DNA from: Candidatus Obscuribacterales bacterium
Lineage (GTDB): Bacteria; Cyanobacteriota; Vampirovibrionia; Obscuribacterales; Obscuribacteraceae
Reading direction: 5' to 3'
Length of the DNA stretch: 64,000 nucleotides
NCBI GenBank assembly: GCA_031292355.1
Contig: JARLHI010000060.1
Location: 124,001-188,000, forward strand
Every line of letters begins with the position of its first letter. Position 1 is the stretch's first letter. The position numbers and the translations under genes were made by a program. Below the pieces are notes generated by a model. The model saw nothing but the letters and a program-made list of their open reading frames with translations, searched no databases and was not told the DNA's origin. Below are positions 15,964 through 24,351 of the stretch, one piece after another.

Positions 15964-17211
15964 TTGCAAAATTGGTTTGTAGCGATTCAGGCAAGTGCTC
16001 CCTATCTGATAGGCATTTGCCTTGCTGTTTCGTTGATGCTCATTGGTAGACAATATGTATTTTTCTGGCTGGCCGACGAAAAGGTCCGGCTACCCGATTC
16101 ATTCGACGATGACGCGGCGATTATCGTCCGCAATGAGCGGAATCAACTTCGACCAGTTGAATTTGCCTACTTGATGCGTAATGGTGATGGTTTTCACGCT
16201 ATGGCCGTTTTAGTCGTTGATTTGGTTCAACGAGTAGTCAAAAGCAGTATGTCTTCTACACAAATTCCTCTGGCGGACTACGAGGTCGCGATGTGGGAAG
16301 TCGTTAAGAAGTCAGTTACGAGTTGGGCAAACGAGAAGAAAGAGGGGCTAATGCTTGAGTCTTTTAAAAAAGATCCTGCAGCTTATGTTCGTCGTTGGTC
16401 AGGGCTCTATGCTTTTTTGAGAAAAAGTATAAAGCCGTTCATATCTGGTGTGACTAAAGATCCACGCAATTTGAGAAGGTATTTTTCATTCGGCGGAATA
16501 TTCAGGTTAATTGCAGATTTTTCAACTGCTGGCTACCAACAAGGTTTTCAGCAGCAATTGAAACAGAGTTTGCTTGCACGTGGCTTCATAGTCAGTCCAC
16601 AGCGAAAAGAAACAGCGGCCAAAGCGATGACAATTGTGGGCGCACTTGGACTCCTGTTTGCAGCGTTTTTTGCAACTTTCATTTTGAATAGCTTTTTCCT
16701 TTTTATTCTTGCAGGTTTGATTGCCTTTTTTACACGTGGTGTGCTTCTCTTGAAGTCAATGATTCCATTTTATTCAGACATTCTGAATTTATTTACTCAC
16801 ATTGAACGTGGTGGCACTCGTTTGAGAGTGATTCAAACGATAGCCATGACTCTTAATAACATTTTCTATGGCGTGGCCGCCATGACCTTTCTGATCGGCA
16901 TGTTTTGTTTGCACCTCTATTTACGAACGGCAGGACATGCCATTGATACTCTGGCTACATACATTTGTGCCGTGGCTATGTCCGGCTTTTTGATTGTCTG
17001 TTGTGAAATTTTGCTAACTGGAATGCGCATTAAAACAGAAGAATGGCAAACTGCAAGAGGACATCGACTTGCCGAAAAGATACGCAATAAGATTCGTACT
17101 GCGAGCCCTTTAGGCGAATTCAAAAGCGTTTTGCAAAGTACAGAATACAACGAGACTTTTTCGGATGTAGTTGGTTTATATGGTATCGAGACTTTGCTGT
17201 TTCTGGCATAA
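15964..17211 (+). CDS. Multi-pass membrane protein of unknown function (weakly DUF2207/TIGR04222-like)
   Basis: A 415-residue protein starting at TTG. One N-terminal helix (about residues 12-35) is followed by a cytosolic stretch of about 180 residues. Within it, LRPVEFAYLMRNGDGFHAMAVLVVDLVQRVV resembles the winged-helix-like repeats of DUF2207/TIGR04222 membrane proteins. After residue 215 come two close helices (IVGALGLLFAAFFATF and NSFFLFILAGLIAFF), and two more near 300-345, then a basic C-terminal tail. I cannot assign a function. Its tight spacing to the receiver-like protein suggests a shared task. The family resemblance is by eye and uncertain. Confidence 0.6.
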   Translation: MQNWFVAIQASAPYLIGICLAVSLMLIGRQYVFFWLADEKVRLPDSFDDDAAIIVRNERNQLRPVEFAYLMRNGDGFHAMAVLVVDLVQRVVKSSMSSTQIPLADYEVAMWEVVKKSVTSWANEKKEGLMLESFKKDPAAYVRRWSGLYAFLRKSIKPFISGVTKDPRNLRRYFSFGGIFRLIADFSTAGYQQGFQQQLKQSLLARGFIVSPQRKETAAKAMTIVGALGLLFAAFFATFILNSFFLFILAGLIAFFTRGVLLLKSMIPFYSDILNLFTHIERGGTRLRVIQTIAMTLNNIFYGVAAMTFLIGMFCLHLYLRTAGHAIDTLATYICAVAMSGFLIVCCEILLTGMRIKTEEWQTARGHRLAEKIRNKIRTASPLGEFKSVLQSTEYNETFSDVVGLYGIETLLFLA

Positions 17212-17241
17212 CAGATGGACCACAATTGAGGCTGAATCGAA

Positions 17242-18093
17242 ATGTCCAAAAAAATTCAATCAGGAGTAACTGGTATCATTACTGGTGCTTCTTCTGGTAT
17301 CGGTAAAGCGCTTGCATTATTGTTAGCTGAACGATATGCCGCACGACTGGTGATTACCGCTCGAACCGAAAAAGCGTTGTTAGAGACAAAGGCTGCAATC
17401 GAGCAGCGTGGTGGTCAATGCACCATCATCTGCGGTGATATTGGTCAGGATCTGCACATTACTGAGAAACTGACCGAAGTTTGTTTGAGTGAATACGGTT
17501 CAGTCGATTTGCTGGTTAACAATGCCGGACTGGCCGTTTCTGGCAGCATCGCGAAATTAACTCCAGCTGATTGGGAAAGGGTCTTTGCCGTAAATTTTTT
17601 CGCACCACTTTATGGATTGTATGCAGTTTTGCCCCATTTTATGGCGAACAGAAAAGGTACTGTCGTCAATATCTCTTCGATCGCTGGAAAAGTGGCTTTC
17701 CCAGGTAGTGTTTGCTATGCCGCCAGTAAATTTGCGCTGACAGGTCTTTCTGAAGGTGCAGCGGCCGAACTTTCCTCGAGCGGCATCGACACTATCACTG
17801 TTTGTCCTGGTTGGGTGAGGACAGAGTTTTTCGAAAAAAATGCTATGGCTGATTCAAAAAATCCCACCAAAATTGCGCAAAAAAATGATTTGAAGGGAAT
17901 TTTGATGCGACACGTTTTGAGCATCAGTTCAGAACAGGCAGCGCAAGACATTCTGCAGGCGATAGAAAAAGGCGGCAGTCGCGAAATTATCAGCACCCTA
18001 CCAGGGCATTTGGTCGAACGCCTGAAAGGATGTTTTCCAGGCTTAATCGCCTCGATGAGTCAACTTATCCCGGTTTCTCGCGACTCCGGCTGA
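17242..18093 (+). CDS. Short-chain dehydrogenase/reductase (SDR, classical type)
   Basis: A 283-residue enzyme with the classical SDR marks: cofactor motif GIITGASSGIGKALALLLAE, NNAGLAVSG, the catalytic Ser in NISSIAGKVAFPG, and YAASKFALTGLSEG for Tyr and Lys of the active site, followed by VCPGWVRTEFF. TARTEKAL after the second strand, with an Arg, favours NADP. The C-terminal 60 residues end in a helix-rich segment as in DltE/YqjQ-type SDRs. The substrate is unknown. It lies 30 bases after the membrane protein and 64 before the kinase pair on the same strand. Confidence 0.9.
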   Translation: MSKKIQSGVTGIITGASSGIGKALALLLAERYAARLVITARTEKALLETKAAIEQRGGQCTIICGDIGQDLHITEKLTEVCLSEYGSVDLLVNNAGLAVSGSIAKLTPADWERVFAVNFFAPLYGLYAVLPHFMANRKGTVVNISSIAGKVAFPGSVCYAASKFALTGLSEGAAAELSSSGIDTITVCPGWVRTEFFEKNAMADSKNPTKIAQKNDLKGILMRHVLSISSEQAAQDILQAIEKGGSREIISTLPGHLVERLKGCFPGLIASMSQLIPVSRDSG

Positions 18094-18157
18094 GCTAGGG
18101 AATTTTAGGTCTTAATCACTCTGGGTAGAAAGACAGAAGAGCCCAGAGGGTCTGGAT

Positions 18158-19630
18158 TTGGCCGAGTTCGAACTAGTTGTTAGACACAAAACATTGCCAG
18201 CCAAGATTGGCTTGAGTGTTTTGATTGTGACCATGCCGGTGTGGTCGATTGCTTTGCCTTTTCTTCTTGGCTCGTTTATCGGCACAATTATGTACAGCAT
18301 CTTTCATCCAGCCGAAGCGCCTATTGTGCTTAATCCACTGATTGAGATTGCGGTAATTGCTTTTCTCGCTGTGGTGCCCGCCGTTGCCATTCTTTTGAGC
18401 GCAATTTGCGAGGACGATCGCATTTTGATCGGCAAAGATGGTATTTCTTTTCCACTAGCAATGCTGCCCAGGCTTGGTCTTAAACGCGACAGGCAATGGT
18501 CTGACTTAAAGGCAGCCCATATTTCTACAAAGGCTAATCAAGCAAATGTTGCTCGCGGGAAGCTTCAGCTATATTTTCGAGAAGGACCATCGGTGCCTTT
18601 GAATTTGGCGCTAATTGAGCGGTCAGCGCTCGAACAGTTTTTCCTTGCCCTCGAGCTGTGGGGCAAAAACTGTGAGCGTGCTCCTGAACTATTGGCTTAT
18701 CAAAGTAATTTGCAGAATGAAAGTCGAGGTCTGGGGCTGACGACATATACACAAATTTGGGAAGAAGAGCTTGGCAGACGCTTTAGCGCAACGTCGTTTG
18801 TGCCTCTGGAGCCCAATCAATATTTAGCAGATAAAACACTTCGCATTATCCGACAACTGGCTTTTGGCGGGTTGTCGGCAATTTATCTTGCCCAAAAGAA
18901 TGAAAAAGATTTGGTCATCGTCAAAGAAGCAGTGGTACCAGCTAATGCAGATCCTGCAAGCATGGCCAAAGCTGCCGAAATGTTTGCTCGCGAAGCCAAG
19001 TTTTTGTTACGCCTGGAACACCCTCAAATTGCTCGCGTTCTTGAGCACTTTCAAGAAGACAATCGCAGCTATCTCGTTCTTGAATATATTCCCGGGCAAG
19101 ATTTGCGACAGCTCGTCAAGCAACATGGCAAACAGAGTCGTGCTGTTGTTCTGGAATGGTTCAAACAATTGAGCTTGATTCTCGATTATTTACATAGCCA
19201 AACCCCACCAATCATTCATCGAGATCTCACTCCCGACAATATAGTCTTGAAAGACAATGACAAAATAACATTGATTGATTTTGGTGCCGCAAATGAATTT
19301 GTTGGCGCAGCGACCGGAACCATGGTAGGCAAGCAATCTTACATTGCTCCCGAGCAATTGCGTGGTCGAGCGACTCCGGCCAGTGACATTTATGCGCTTG
19401 GCTGCACTATTTATTTTCTACTGACTGGCGTCGAACCCGAGGCTCTAAGTGAGTCTCATCCACGTGAAATTTGTCCGCAAATTGACCTTGCTCTGGATCA
19501 CTTGGTTGCACATTGCACTGCCATGGAAGAAAGCGAGCGACCTGCTTCCAGTCTTGCGCTCTGTAGGCTAGTAGAAGCCTTGCAAATATCAGGCGGAGAG
19601 AGCATCGTTGCTCGTGGGCAGGTGCTATGA
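18158..19630 (+). CDS. Membrane-anchored Ser/Thr protein kinase (N-terminal membrane and PH-like region)
   Basis: A 490-residue protein from TTG 18158, supported by GAGGG 7 bases upstream. Two membrane segments occupy about residues 18-48 and 60-83. A beta-rich PH-like stretch (about 85-170) follows, and the kinase domain comes last (about 228-485). Kinase marks: glycine loop FGGLSAIYLAQ, Lys256, Glu279 of helix C, HRDLTPDN at 354-361, DFG at 374-376 and APEQLRG. All catalytic residues are present. Most bacterial Hanks kinases have the kinase first and an external sensor last; here the order is reversed and no large external domain exists. It overlaps the next kinase by four bases (ATGA). Confidence 0.9.
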   Translation: MAEFELVVRHKTLPAKIGLSVLIVTMPVWSIALPFLLGSFIGTIMYSIFHPAEAPIVLNPLIEIAVIAFLAVVPAVAILLSAICEDDRILIGKDGISFPLAMLPRLGLKRDRQWSDLKAAHISTKANQANVARGKLQLYFREGPSVPLNLALIERSALEQFFLALELWGKNCERAPELLAYQSNLQNESRGLGLTTYTQIWEEELGRRFSATSFVPLEPNQYLADKTLRIIRQLAFGGLSAIYLAQKNEKDLVIVKEAVVPANADPASMAKAAEMFAREAKFLLRLEHPQIARVLEHFQEDNRSYLVLEYIPGQDLRQLVKQHGKQSRAVVLEWFKQLSLILDYLHSQTPPIIHRDLTPDNIVLKDNDKITLIDFGAANEFVGAATGTMVGKQSYIAPEQLRGRATPASDIYALGCTIYFLLTGVEPEALSESHPREICPQIDLALDHLVAHCTAMEESERPASSLALCRLVEALQISGGESIVARGQVL

Positions 19631-21201
19631 CAGCCAGCAATTCGCCTCTCGATAAAAATCTGACCAATGCGGAAGCGATGCTGGTTGATTCAATTTCTGC
19701 CAAGGCTGGAACTAGCCTCAGCCAACCAATTGTTCTAAAGTATGAACCTTATGCTGCTCGGACAAGATGGCTTGAACATCGTTTTTCCGATTGGAATTCG
19801 ACTAAGACATTTTTCGCATATATCGTCGTTTTTCTATTTTTTGCATTTGCTGGTCCCGATCAATTAGGTTATCTCATAAGTGGTTTAAGTCATTTGTCGT
19901 TCTGGGGTGCGACTTCCGTGGGCACCGCAAGCGGTGCCTCGGCCGCGTCTTTTGCTGCGACATCGGCTGTTACGAGTCAGTATTTTGTATTAGAGGTTTT
20001 AGCTGGTGCCTTTGGCGTGTCGGCTATTTCAATGGCGGCATTTGTGGCTGTCGTTCCTTCTAGTGTTTTGCTTGACTATGACGGTGTACAGTTGCGATGG
20101 GACCGGTTTGGGCTTAAACATAGCCAATCTTTGCGATGGCATGATATGGAGAGAATCGAGCTTGTCTATCCACCAGGAAAGTTGTCCAATCAAGATGGTG
20201 TCATCAATTTTGTGGGCAAAGCTGGGATCGCTTCTCTTGCGTTGAAACTTGGTGCTGTTTCCCATCAGGATTTACACGAAGCAATTACAAGATGGGCCGG
20301 CAATCTCAATCGAGATTCACATTTGATTGAGGCTTTACGGCCCGCCCAAGATCACAGCTATACAGAATTGTGGATGCAGGCTCTATCGGCGCCGCCAAAA
20401 CGCGAGCGTCTTGCGCCGCTAGCTCCTAATACGTTGTTGCAAGACGGTCGATTTAAAATCGATTCGCAATTGGGCGTAGGCGGTCAAGGCACTGCTTATC
20501 TCGCCTTTTCAAAAGATGACAATACCGAAGTGGTTTTGAAAGAGTTTATTTTGCCTGTGTATGTCGACATGAAAGTTCGAAGACAAGCACTGGAACGAAT
20601 GCAAAACGAAGTCGCTATGCTTTCGAAATTAGACAACGAACGGATCGTGCGCCTGCACGATTTTTTTGTTGAGGATCATCGTGGTTATTTGGTGCTCGAA
20701 CGTATTGATGGTTTGTCTTTGCGTCAAATAGTCATCAATGATGGCTGTTTGCCTGAAGATAAGGTGCACGAACTTAGCCTGCAGATGTGTTTGATACTCA
20801 AATATTTACAGACCCTGACGCCACCAATTGTGCATCGCGACTTTACACCTGATAATTTGATTCTCGGCAAAGACGGATTATTGAAACTTGTTGATTTCAA
20901 CGTCGCGCAGCAAAGTGAGGAAAGTGCCACGGCAACAGTTGTCGGTAAGCAAAGCTATTTACCACCTGAACAGTTTCGCGGCAAGCCCACTGTGCAGAGC
21001 GATGTGTACGCGATGGGAGCGACTATTTATTATTTGCTGTTGGGCGAAGATCCAGAACCAATCACTTCGTCTCATCCCATTTTGAAGAACGAAAATATCA
21101 GTGGCAAACTGGATGAAATTGTAGCCAAAGCAACAGCCCTTGATTTAAAGAAGCGCTTTCAATCGGCATTGGAAGTTGAGCAAGCTCTGACAGAATACTA
21201 A
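19627..21201 (+). CDS. Second membrane-anchored Ser/Thr protein kinase, DFN variant
   Basis: A 524-residue paralogue of the preceding kinase, translationally coupled to it. A polar N-terminus is followed by membrane segments at about 60-92 and 118-145 separated by an Ala/Ser/Gly-rich loop, and then a PH-like region (VLLDYDGVQLRWDRFGLKH onward, about 148-235). The kinase domain spans about 276-520 with glycine loop GVGGQGTAYLA, Lys305, HRDFTPDN at 403-410 and PPEQFRG. The Mg-binding motif reads DFN (423-425) instead of DFG, a substitution that may alter the activation loop but keeps the metal-binding Asp. Overlap and shared architecture suggest the two act as a pair. Confidence 0.9.
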   Translation: MTASNSPLDKNLTNAEAMLVDSISAKAGTSLSQPIVLKYEPYAARTRWLEHRFSDWNSTKTFFAYIVVFLFFAFAGPDQLGYLISGLSHLSFWGATSVGTASGASAASFAATSAVTSQYFVLEVLAGAFGVSAISMAAFVAVVPSSVLLDYDGVQLRWDRFGLKHSQSLRWHDMERIELVYPPGKLSNQDGVINFVGKAGIASLALKLGAVSHQDLHEAITRWAGNLNRDSHLIEALRPAQDHSYTELWMQALSAPPKRERLAPLAPNTLLQDGRFKIDSQLGVGGQGTAYLAFSKDDNTEVVLKEFILPVYVDMKVRRQALERMQNEVAMLSKLDNERIVRLHDFFVEDHRGYLVLERIDGLSLRQIVINDGCLPEDKVHELSLQMCLILKYLQTLTPPIVHRDFTPDNLILGKDGLLKLVDFNVAQQSEESATATVVGKQSYLPPEQFRGKPTVQSDVYAMGATIYYLLLGEDPEPITSSHPILKNENISGKLDEIVAKATALDLKKRFQSALEVEQALTEY

Positions 21202-21223
21202 GCATTACTGGGGAGATCAACAA

Positions 21224-22408
21224 ATGACCGAATCGTTTGATGCCATAGTCGTTGGACTTGGTGCCATGGGCAGTGCCACTGTGTTAGAGCTTGCAAAAAA
21301 GGGGCTGAAGGTTCTTGGTATCGACCGTTTAGCGCCGCCTCATTCGCTTGGTTCCTCGCACGGTGACACGCGAATTACGCGGCGTGCTATCGGCGAAGGC
21401 GAGGTCTATTCACCTTTCTCGATGCGATCGTACGAGCTTTTTCACGATCTTGAAGATAAGGTCAACGAAACACTGGTGGTGAAAACAGGCGGGCTAATTC
21501 TAGGTAATAAGGCTAAATCCGCGGCCATTAACCATACTTTTGACTTTCTCAAGAACACTCTGACCGCTGCCAACAAATATCAAATTGAACACGAAGTTCT
21601 AGAAGCCAAGGATATTCGCAGGCGTTTTCCGCAGTTTAAAGTTGACGACGATGAGATTGCATACTACGAATTTGGGGCTTCTATTTTGAGGCCCGAGATG
21701 ATCATCAAAGCGCAACTTGCAGTCGCAAAGGAATTGGGAGCAGTCATTCATACAAACGAAACAGTACTTTCATTTGAGGAAACAAATACATGTGTGCAGG
21801 TCAAAACATCTGTCGGCGTCTATGAAGGCGAGCAAATCGTTCTATCTTGTGGCCCCTGGCTAAACGGTATGGTGCCGGATCTCGAGAATGCGTTTAAGGT
21901 TTATAGACAGATACTATATTGGTTCGATGTTTCTGAATCATATGACAATTTTCAAGTCGGTCAGATGCCAATCTTCATTTGGCAGCTAAAAGGGCACGAC
22001 CATGGCATTTATGGTTTCCCAGCGGTAGACGGTAAAAATGGCGGTTTTAAAATTGCATCCGAGAACTATGACCAAATAACTTCGCCTGATAAAGTGAGGC
22101 GCGAAGTGGATACCGATGAAATACAAAAAATGTATAACGACAAGGTGGCGCCCTATTTCCCGAGAGTTAAAAACAAGTGCATCAAGGCGGTAGTCTGTAT
22201 GTACACAGTTACAGACGACAGTGCTTTTGTTATCGATTATCTACCTTCTTCAAAGCGCATTCTTATCTGTTCACCCTGCTCTGGGCACGGTTTTAAGCAT
22301 TCAGCTGCAGTGGGAGAAACAGTTGCCGAGTTGTTATTAACCGGCAGTTCCACGCTGAATATCTCGGCATTCAAGCTGAACCGCTTGTTAGAAGATAAGT
22401 CTTTGTAA
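21224..22408 (+). CDS. Monomeric sarcosine oxidase / N-methyltryptophan oxidase-like FAD enzyme
   Basis: A 394-residue flavoprotein of the DAO family. The N-terminus has the FAD motif DAIVVGLGAMGSATVLELAKKG and then GIDRLAPPHSLGSSHGDTRITR, a signature of the MSOX/SolA branch. VVCMYTVTDDSAFVIDYLP holds the cysteine aligned with the covalent-FAD Cys of monomeric sarcosine oxidase, and CSGHGFKHSAAVGE is the C-terminal FAD contact. It oxidises an N-methyl amino acid, releasing formaldehyde and peroxide; the exact substrate is not certain. GGGGAG lies about 9 bases before ATG. It follows the kinases by 22 bases. Confidence 0.88.
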   Translation: MTESFDAIVVGLGAMGSATVLELAKKGLKVLGIDRLAPPHSLGSSHGDTRITRRAIGEGEVYSPFSMRSYELFHDLEDKVNETLVVKTGGLILGNKAKSAAINHTFDFLKNTLTAANKYQIEHEVLEAKDIRRRFPQFKVDDDEIAYYEFGASILRPEMIIKAQLAVAKELGAVIHTNETVLSFEETNTCVQVKTSVGVYEGEQIVLSCGPWLNGMVPDLENAFKVYRQILYWFDVSESYDNFQVGQMPIFIWQLKGHDHGIYGFPAVDGKNGGFKIASENYDQITSPDKVRREVDTDEIQKMYNDKVAPYFPRVKNKCIKAVVCMYTVTDDSAFVIDYLPSSKRILICSPCSGHGFKHSAAVGETVAELLLTGSSTLNISAFKLNRLLEDKSL

Positions 22409-22560
22409 ATTGCGAGTTTGACTGCAAGGCCTAAGCATTTCGGACTAGAGCTTTATAGTTTCGAATGATCCGAAGGATGGATAGCAGCAGCTTCAGACCT
22501 TGTTACCGTAGCTATGTTGCATGTATTTGCGCAACGCAGCGATTCGGAAAACACGGAAAC

Positions 22561-23712
22561 ATGGAATTAGCTCAATTAATACCCGGCTTTCAGCCTTTAC
22601 CATTTCCCCTGCCAGTTTGGTTAATGCAACTATTGCTTGTGCTGGGATTTTATCTCCACGCCTTGCCAATGAACGTCATGCTTGGCGGAGGCTTCATCAG
22701 TGCTGCACTATTTTTTCTTGGGCGCAAAGATAAACAGTCGTATGCGTATCGAGCGGCAAAAGCATTAGCCGTGTCATTGCCGCTCTTTATTTCATTTGCG
22801 ATCACGCAGGGCATCGTGCCCTTACTCTTTTTGCAACTTTTATTTGGACCTGCGTTTTATACATCTTCAATCTTGATGGCAGTGCCGTGGCTTTCCTTGC
22901 TGGCAGTGCTGATGTCGTCCTATTACATCGCCTATTTTGTTGTCTATCGCGTCCTTAAAGAAGAGGACGAACGTAAAATTGCTGGAAAAGCAATTAGTTG
23001 GTTGTTGTTAATGAGTTTGGGGTTTACCTTAATTGGCTTTGTCTTCTCGAACAACATGACTTTAATGCTTCAGCCTGAAAAATGGCTGGCCTTATACCAA
23101 GCCAATTCGCACGGGATGCATCTCAATACGTCAGAGCCTCAATTAATTCCAAGATATCTACATTTTTTCATCGCTGCAATTGCTGTTACGGGCATGACGC
23201 TAGGTTGTTTCGGTCTTTATATGCTGAAGCGCGAAGAGCAGTTTGGACGCTGGATGATCAAAATCGGCTCGAAAATATTCCTGATTGCGACGGTCTGGCA
23301 AATTCCCGTCGGACTGTGGTTTCTCAAAGCTTTGCCTGCGCAATACGCCATATTATTTTTAGGCGGAGACACACCCGCGACTGCGGTATTTGCACTTTCA
23401 ATGGTGTTGACGCTGGTGGCAATACTTGCAAGCGCACTGGCTCATAGCAGCGGTAGCAAGGCAGCCTTTATAACGGCCCTCGTCACTAATGCCGTGCTCG
23501 TTCTGGCCATGATCGTCAATAGACATCAACTGCGTCAATTCTATCTCAGTCCTCACATCAAGCCAGACTTGGTTGCTGTGCAGACACAGTGGGATTTACT
23601 GGCGATATTTCTCGTCTCAGCTGTAGCTTTGATTGCTTATCTGGTCTGGCTCTGTCGTCTGGTCTTGACTGCATATAACCAAAAGCAGCCTGGTTCAGCG
23701 GTTTCAATATAA
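22561..23712 (+). CDS. Polytopic membrane subunit of the cytochrome b/Rieske operon (possibly CydA-related)
   Basis: I take ATG 22561 (GGA upstream) as the start; an in-frame ATG at 22465 would add 32 polar residues ahead of the first helix. The 383-residue product has about nine membrane helices. Possible haem-ligand regions are GFYLHALPMNVMLGGGF in helix 1 and EPQLIPRYLHFFIAAIAV near residue 195, which resemble helix motifs in cytochrome bd subunit I-like proteins. It is the first gene of a four-gene respiratory operon and lies 13 bases from the Rieske gene. The distant relation to CydA is my reading of the helix pattern, not proven; a quinone-site or haem-bearing subunit is likely. Confidence 0.65.
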   Translation: MELAQLIPGFQPLPFPLPVWLMQLLLVLGFYLHALPMNVMLGGGFISAALFFLGRKDKQSYAYRAAKALAVSLPLFISFAITQGIVPLLFLQLLFGPAFYTSSILMAVPWLSLLAVLMSSYYIAYFVVYRVLKEEDERKIAGKAISWLLLMSLGFTLIGFVFSNNMTLMLQPEKWLALYQANSHGMHLNTSEPQLIPRYLHFFIAAIAVTGMTLGCFGLYMLKREEQFGRWMIKIGSKIFLIATVWQIPVGLWFLKALPAQYAILFLGGDTPATAVFALSMVLTLVAILASALAHSSGSKAAFITALVTNAVLVLAMIVNRHQLRQFYLSPHIKPDLVAVQTQWDLLAIFLVSAVALIAYLVWLCRLVLTAYNQKQPGSAVSI

Positions 23713-23725
23713 GAGAGTTTGAATT

Positions 23726-24286
23726 ATGGAAGAAGATAAAAAAATCGCCGAGCCTGAAACCATTGAAAAATCAAAATGCGGCGGAGCTAACCACCCTTGC
23801 GGTGAGTGTCCAAATTCAACTGAACATCAAAGCGATTCGGAAGATGAAACAGTGGATCGCGCGCAATTCATCAAGACAGCCTTTGCTGGCGTGACTGCGT
23901 GCTGGGGCGTAATGGCCCTTGCTCCAGTGGTGATGTATCTAAATCCACCGCAAAGTAACGATGATGACAAAACCAAAATAACCAGCCTTGAAGTCTGTAA
24001 GTTGAGCGAATTACCTCCAGGTACTGGTCGAAATTTTCGCTTTGGCTCGGTACCTGCACTGATAATTCATACAGAAGATGGTGTACTTCACGCATTCAAA
24101 GCAATTTGTACACACCTCGGCTGTACTGTGCAGTTTCGTCCAGATAAGCAGAATATTTACTGCGCTTGTCATGGTGGTCAGTACGATGCCCATACTGGCA
24201 AAAACATTGCTGGTCCGCCGCCTAAACCGCTGTCGGAACTCAAGGCTGAAATCGTTGACGGCAAAATTATTGTCTCGCGAGCTTGA
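23726..24286 (+). CDS. Rieske 2Fe-2S protein of a cytochrome bc/b6f-type complex
   Basis: A 186-residue protein. A polar N-terminus contains a short cysteine cluster, CGGANHPCGEC (about residues 14-24), unusual for this family. A single membrane anchor follows (FAGVTACWGVMALAPVVMYL, about 53-72), and the C-terminal Rieske fold has CTHLGC and CACHGG, the full set of two Cys and two His ligands plus the disulfide cysteines. Such proteins pass electrons from quinol at the Qo site of cytochrome b to a c-type cytochrome outside the membrane. The neighbouring cytochrome b gene makes the role clear. Confidence 0.93.
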   Translation: MEEDKKIAEPETIEKSKCGGANHPCGECPNSTEHQSDSEDETVDRAQFIKTAFAGVTACWGVMALAPVVMYLNPPQSNDDDKTKITSLEVCKLSELPPGTGRNFRFGSVPALIIHTEDGVLHAFKAICTHLGCTVQFRPDKQNIYCACHGGQYDAHTGKNIAGPPPKPLSELKAEIVDGKIIVSRA

Positions 24287-24351
24287 GAAAATATTGCGAA
24301 AAGAACGAATGCTAGAGCGCAATCTAATCAGAAAACAATACGGAAATCAAA

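Noticed and set aside
19627..21201. Calling the second kinase a pseudokinase because of DFN
   Set aside because: The ATP-binding Lys, the HRD Asp, the Asn and the metal-binding Asp are all present; a single Gly to Asn change does not show loss of activity.
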